Shown: positions 7,402 to 10,706 of the stretch, piece by piece | Position numbering within the stretch: position 1 is the stretch's first letter | How the letters are laid out: each line of letters begins with the position of its first letter | Assembly: GCA_016764535.1 (NCBI GenBank) | Contig: JAESRR010000176.1 | Span: 404-11,109, forward strand | DNA length: 10,706 bases | Source: Cohaesibacteraceae bacterium | Lineage (GTDB): Bacteria > Pseudomonadota > Alphaproteobacteria > Rhizobiales > Cohaesibacteraceae | Reading direction: 5' to 3' | Position numbers and translations under genes: made by a program | The notes under the pieces: generated by a model | Told to the model about the DNA's origin: nothing | The model's database searches: none | Seen by the model: the letters and a program-made list of their open reading frames with translations, nothing else

Positions 7402-9306
7402 ATGCTACACATTAATGATCTCACTTACCGCATCGCTGGCCGCACTTTGTTCGACGCCACAAATTTGATTGTACCCGCAACCGGCAAAGTTGGATTGGTT
7501 GGACGCAACGGATCGGGTAAGTCAACGCTATTCAAACTCATTACGGGAGATCTAGCTCCCGAAAGCGGCAGTATTAAACTCTCGAGGGGTTTGAAAATCG
7601 GGCAAGTGGCTCAGGAAGCCCCCGGTACAGAAATCAGCTTGCTTGATTTTGTACTTGCAGCGGATCTTGAACGCACAGCTCTTCTCTCCGAAGCAGAAAC
7701 TGCTACAGACCCAAATCGGATTGCAGAAATACAATTACGTCTGACAGACATTGGTTCACATTCTGCAGAAGCGCGGGCTGGTGCAATTCTTGATGGATTG
7801 GGCTTTGATAACGTAGCACAAAAGAAATCATGCAGTTCTTTTTCCGGAGGCTGGCGGATGAGAGTTGCCCTGGCTGCCGTATTGTTTACAGAACCCGACT
7901 TGCTGATGTTGGATGAACCGACAAACTACCTTGATCTGGAAGGAACATTGTGGCTTGAAAATTACATTGCCAGGTACAATCGGGCTGTCATCATCATCAG
8001 CCATGACCGGGATCTATTAAACAAGGCCGTAGGTCAGATCGCGCATCTTGATCAACTCAAGATTACCTTGTATCGGGGCGGCTATGATCAATTTGAGAAA
8101 CTACGCCTTGAAAAAATGGTTTTGCAGCAAAAACACATTAAGAAACAGGAAGAACGCAGGAAACATCTTGAAAGCTTTATAATTCGCTTCAAAGCCAAGG
8201 CATCCAAGGCGAAGCAAGCTCAAAGCCGCGTGAAAGCACTCCAGCGCATGTCACCGATTACTGCCCTTGTCGATGACAGAATGCTACCGATTCACTTCAA
8301 CAACCCGGCCCGCCAGGCCGCGCCTCCCATTATAAAACTGGAAAACGTGCAGGCAGGTTATGGAGATAATGTTGTTCTGAAAAATCTTACCATGCGCGTT
8401 GATCCTGATGATAGAATTGCATTGTTGGGAGCAAATGGTAACGGCAAATCTACATTTGCCAAGCTCATATCCAGACGACTTGAACCAATGGATGGAAGCA
8501 TCACCTGGTCTGACAAACTACAAATAGCGTATTTTGCCCAGCACCAGCTTGATGAACTTAATCCTGCCGAAAGCGCCGTAGCTCATATCCGCGATCATTA
8601 TCCTGACGAACCCGAAAACAAGATCAGGGCCCGGGTATCCCGGATGGGTTTGGGAACTGAAAAAATGGACACGCCGGTCCGTGATCTTTCCGGTGGGGAA
8701 AAAGCAAGGCTTTTGCTTGGCATTGTGACGCAAAAAGGGCCGCACCTTTTAATTCTGGATGAGCCTACCAACCACCTGGATATTGATAGTAGGGAAGCGC
8801 TTATTGAAGCCATCAATGCTTATGAAGGGGCAGTATTGCTCATCAGTCATGACAGGCACCTGGTTGAAGCTTGTGTAGACCGTCTCTGGATCGTAGCAGA
8901 TGGTGGTGTAAGGCCTTATGACGACGATCTGGAAGCATATAGAAAATACATACTGACGGCTGGCAAAGCTAATAAAAATTCTGTTTCCAATTCTTCTTCT
9001 ACAAAGAAAAGCGGTCAGGACCGGCGGCGCCTGGCTGCCGAAAAACGGTCTTTACTTGCGCCATTGCGCAAAAAAATCAAATCCTGCGAACAGGATATGG
9101 AAAAACAACGTAAACTCATCGCCCGGCTGGATGTGGACCTGGCCAAGCCTGCTTTGTTTGCAGATGATCCAGACGAAGGCACACGACTTTCAAAAAAACG
9201 TGCCGATGCCTTGAAGGCGATCGATAAAATCGAAGAACTCTGGCTGGAATTTTCTGAAGAATACGAGATTGCCACAACCGAAAAAAATCAAAGCGGAACC
9301 GGGTAG
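7402..9306 (+). CDS. ABC-F family ATPase, YheS-like, translation-associated
   Basis: This 634-residue soluble protein has two ABC ATPase domains in tandem and no membrane segment, as in ABC-F proteins that act on the ribosome. Domain 1 has Walker A GRNGSGKST (34-42), the divergent signature FSGGWRMR (147-154), Walker B LLMLDEP with E172, and switch H201. The charged interdomain linker (about 231-291) contains RFKAKASKAKQAQSRVKALQ, the P-site tRNA-interaction motif region. Domain 2 has Walker A GANGNGKST (343-351), LSGGE (429-433), Walker B LLILDEPTNHLD with E454, and H483. A lysine/glutamate-rich coiled-coil tail follows (about 533-623). Linker and FAQHQL wording resemble E. coli YheS more than Uup or EttA. 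The frame is open 27 codons further to a TTG at 7321, but family alignment (MLHINDLTYRIAGR) favours the ATG at 7402, although no strong ribosome site precedes it. The exact ribosomal role is not known from sequence. Confidence 0.93.
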   Translation: MLHINDLTYRIAGRTLFDATNLIVPATGKVGLVGRNGSGKSTLFKLITGDLAPESGSIKLSRGLKIGQVAQEAPGTEISLLDFVLAADLERTALLSEAETATDPNRIAEIQLRLTDIGSHSAEARAGAILDGLGFDNVAQKKSCSSFSGGWRMRVALAAVLFTEPDLLMLDEPTNYLDLEGTLWLENYIARYNRAVIIISHDRDLLNKAVGQIAHLDQLKITLYRGGYDQFEKLRLEKMVLQQKHIKKQEERRKHLESFIIRFKAKASKAKQAQSRVKALQRMSPITALVDDRMLPIHFNNPARQAAPPIIKLENVQAGYGDNVVLKNLTMRVDPDDRIALLGANGNGKSTFAKLISRRLEPMDGSITWSDKLQIAYFAQHQLDELNPAESAVAHIRDHYPDEPENKIRARVSRMGLGTEKMDTPVRDLSGGEKARLLLGIVTQKGPHLLILDEPTNHLDIDSREALIEAINAYEGAVLLISHDRHLVEACVDRLWIVADGGVRPYDDDLEAYRKYILTAGKANKNSVSNSSSTKKSGQDRRRLAAEKRSLLAPLRKKIKSCEQDMEKQRKLIARLDVDLAKPALFADDPDEGTRLSKKRADALKAIDKIEELWLEFSEEYEIATTEKNQSGTG

Positions 9307-9360
9307 ACTTGCTGATAACAGGCTATAAAATTTGGCAGATACAATCCGGCCCGCTAACAC

Positions 9361-9387
9361 GGGTAGTCAAACACTATCCCTGCTTTT
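9361..9387 (+). terminator. Weak candidate terminator for the ABC-F gene, overlapping the holC 3' end
   Basis: GGGTAGT-CAAAC-ACTA(T)CCC forms a 7-bp stem with one bulged T, followed by TGCTTTT. It lies 55 nt beyond the ABC-F stop and runs into the end of the convergent holC. An alternative small CCCG/CGGG hairpin (9350-9363) shares bases with it. The stem is short and the T-tract is only four bases. Confidence 0.3.
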
Positions 9388-9826
9388 CCCATCTGCCATC
9401 ATCCGACTGCTGCCAGTAGGTTAAATTTGCGCCTTTGTTTTTAAGAGTTTTCCAGAAAGATCTGGATTGAGAAACTGCCACCTTGTCATGGCCATCAAAC
9501 ATCAGCACAATCCGCTCATATCCATTGATGTCCACAGGCTCTGCTCCAAAAATAAAAAAACGGACATTTGCGTTGTTCGGATTTTCGTTCCCGCAAGTTA
9601 GATAAATCGGCTGGTCGGACATATCTCCGTCCAGATCGCAAGCGTGTGGCAAAAAAGAATCGTCCCTATAAGTCCACAAATGCGCATCAATAGAACTGAT
9701 ATCTCCAGCTTCACCCAGCTGGATTACTGCTGACCAATCCCGTTCAAGTGTTTTCTCCAGTAATTGAGGCAACACCGCTTCAAGCGATTGCCTTTGAAGA
9801 TGATAAAACAGCACATCGACAGACAT
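9374..9826 (-). CDS. holC: DNA polymerase III subunit chi
   Basis: The chi subunit of the clamp-loader complex links it to single-stranded DNA-binding protein at the replication fork. The 150-residue length is normal for the family. HolC hallmarks are in order: the first strand VDVLFYHL (3-10), LWTYRDDSFLPH (50-61), QPIYLT (72-77), ERIVLMFDG (104-112), and a C-terminal YWQQ (137-140) with GRW (144-146). The ATG at 9826 gives the conserved N-terminus and is preceded by a weak GGA 6 nt upstream. holC lies 77 nt downstream of pepA on the same strand, a pairing common in proteobacteria, and is convergent with the ABC-F gene. No clear terminator separates pepA from holC, so they may be cotranscribed, but a large inverted repeat lies between them. 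Confidence 0.93.
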   Translation of the reverse strand: MSVDVLFYHLQRQSLEAVLPQLLEKTLERDWSAVIQLGEAGDISSIDAHLWTYRDDSFLPHACDLDGDMSDQPIYLTCGNENPNNANVRFFIFGAEPVDINGYERIVLMFDGHDKVAVSQSRSFWKTLKNKGANLTYWQQSDDGRWEKQG

Positions 9827-9858
9827 TCAATTTCCAGTCTCATTTTCTATAATATGAC

Positions 9859-9901
9859 CATTGGCCCAAATCGATGGAACTCACCACCAATTTGGGCCAT
9901 G
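9859..9901. repeat. Inverted repeat between pepA and holC
   Basis: TGGCCCAAAT (9862-9871) and ATTTGGGCCA (9890-9899) are perfect 10-bp inverted arms around an 18-nt loop. Allowing one bulged T, the stem extends to CAT/ATG and 12 bp. Neither side is followed by a T-run, so it is not a typical intrinsic terminator. On the minus strand it begins just after the pepA stop and is followed by TATTATAG, a possible -10 for holC. It may be an mRNA-stabilising 3' hairpin, an attenuator or a protein-binding site. Confidence 0.6.
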
Positions 9902-9903
9902 AA

Positions 9904-10706
9904 TCATGCTTCAAAATTGTCTCTGACAAATCTGTCCAACAATCTCACCCCAAAACCTGACGCCCATCCCTGACAAATTTCATTTTTTGGAGACCCCATT
10001 GCTGCACCGGCAATATCAATATGAATCCAGGGCGTGTCATTGACAAATCTCTGAAGAAATTGTGCTGCAGTAATTGCACCGCCCCAGCGCCCTGCTGAAT
10101 TTTTCATATCTGCATTCGGCGTATCGATCATTTTGTCGTAGGCCTTGCCCAACGGCAAGCGCCACACCTTATCGCCCGATTTTTCGCCCGCGGAAAACAA
10201 CTGTTCGGCCATTTCATCATCGTTCGAAAAATATCCAGCATATTCTCCGGCAAAAGCAACAACCATCGCGCCTGTGAGTGTCGCCAAATCGATTATTGCG
10301 GTAGGCTTGATATGCTCCTGCGTGTACCAGAGAACATCAGCTAAAACCAGGCGACCTTCTGCATCTGTATTTATGACTTCAATAGTTTGCCCGGACATCG
10401 ATGTTACAATATCACCAGGTCGTTGCGCATTTCCATCCGGCTGATTTTCAACAAGCCCAAGCAATCCGACGATATTGGCATTGGCATTGCGTGAAGCGAG
10501 CGCATGCATCAGGCCGCATACTGCCGCAGCTCCACCCATATCGCCTTTCATATCTTCCATGCCACCGGCAGGTTTAATTGAAATTCCGCCGGTATCAAAC
10601 ACGACACCCTTGCCGACAAATGCGAGAGGCTGTTCACCCTGCTTGCCACCATTCCATTTTATCACCGCAACAAAAGATGGCCGGGAAGACCCCTGCCCAA
10701 CTCCCA
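9904..10706 (-). CDS. pepA: Leucyl aminopeptidase (M17 family), N-terminal part off the window
   Basis: The C-terminal catalytic domain of the cytoplasmic di-metal aminopeptidase is visible (266 residues; whole enzymes are about 500). It removes N-terminal residues from peptides. The frame is open to the right edge and begins [11 protein letters not shown], an internal M17 motif, so the GTG at 10665 is not the true start. In visible numbering the metal ligands are K32 (GKG), D37 (FDTGG), D55 (KGDMGGAA), and D114 and E116 in NTDAEGRL. Catalytic K44 (ISIKPAGG) and R118 are also present. The set matches E. coli PepA K270, D275, D293, D352, E354, K282 and R356, so the enzyme should be active. The gene ends 77 nt before holC on the same strand. 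Confidence 0.97.
   Translation of the reverse strand, partial: GVGQGSSRPSFVAVIKWNGGKQGEQPLAFVGKGVVFDTGGISIKPAGGMEDMKGDMGGAAAVCGLMHALASRNANANIVGLLGLVENQPDGNAQRPGDIVTSMSGQTIEVINTDAEGRLVLADVLWYTQEHIKPTAIIDLATLTGAMVVAFAGEYAGYFSNDDEMAEQLFSAGEKSGDKVWRLPLGKAYDKMIDTPNADMKNSAGRWGGAITAAQFLQRFVNDTPWIHIDIAGAAMGSPKNEICQGWASGFGVRLLDRFVRDNFEA

Noticed and set aside
10663..10665. GTG at 10665 as the start of a short aminopeptidase
   Set aside because: The frame continues upstream with the M17 motif [10 protein letters not shown], so the gene simply runs off the right edge.

Overview
The window looks like a chromosomal segment of an alphaproteobacterium of moderate GC content. The basis is protein resemblance (an alphaproteobacterial-style hybrid kinase, a YheS-like ABC-F protein, a LigE-like glutathione transferase, HolC next to PepA), not a marker gene, so the assignment is an inference. 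I see no insertion sequence, phage gene, CRISPR array, tRNA or rRNA. Nearly all of the sequence is coding, and most genes lie on the minus strand.

Layout from left to right. (1) Positions 1-1718, minus: a large molybdopterin oxidoreductase (formate dehydrogenase/BisC superfamily). Its C-terminus lies beyond the left edge, and it starts at a TTG with a clear GGAGG ribosome site. (2) 1863-2285, minus: ndk, nucleoside diphosphate kinase, with its own terminator and a plausible promoter. (3) 2499-3164, minus: a glutathione S-transferase-fold protein resembling the beta-etherase LigE. (4) 3280-7158, minus: a membrane hybrid sensor kinase of about 1292 residues. It has a periplasmic Tll0287-like (DUF3365) sensor carrying a CxxCH haem c motif, three PAS domains, HisKA, HATPase, a receiver and an Hpt domain, followed by a strong terminator. 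(5) 7402-9306, plus: an ABC-F ATPase, divergent from the kinase. (6) 9374-9826, minus: holC, DNA polymerase III chi subunit, convergent with the ABC-F gene. (7) 9904-10706, minus: the C-terminal part of pepA, leucyl aminopeptidase, whose N-terminus is beyond the right edge.

The genes are mostly unrelated single transcription units: nucleotide balance (ndk), replication (holC), translation-associated ATPase (ABC-F), peptide turnover (pepA) and glutathione chemistry. The two redox-linked genes, the molybdenum enzyme and the haem c sensor kinase, are separated by ndk and the transferase and by terminators, so no functional link is shown. The most noteworthy item is the sensor kinase, which carries a complete His-Asp-His relay behind a probable haem c sensor and has no partner regulator in the window. 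I found no convincing undescribed multi-gene system.
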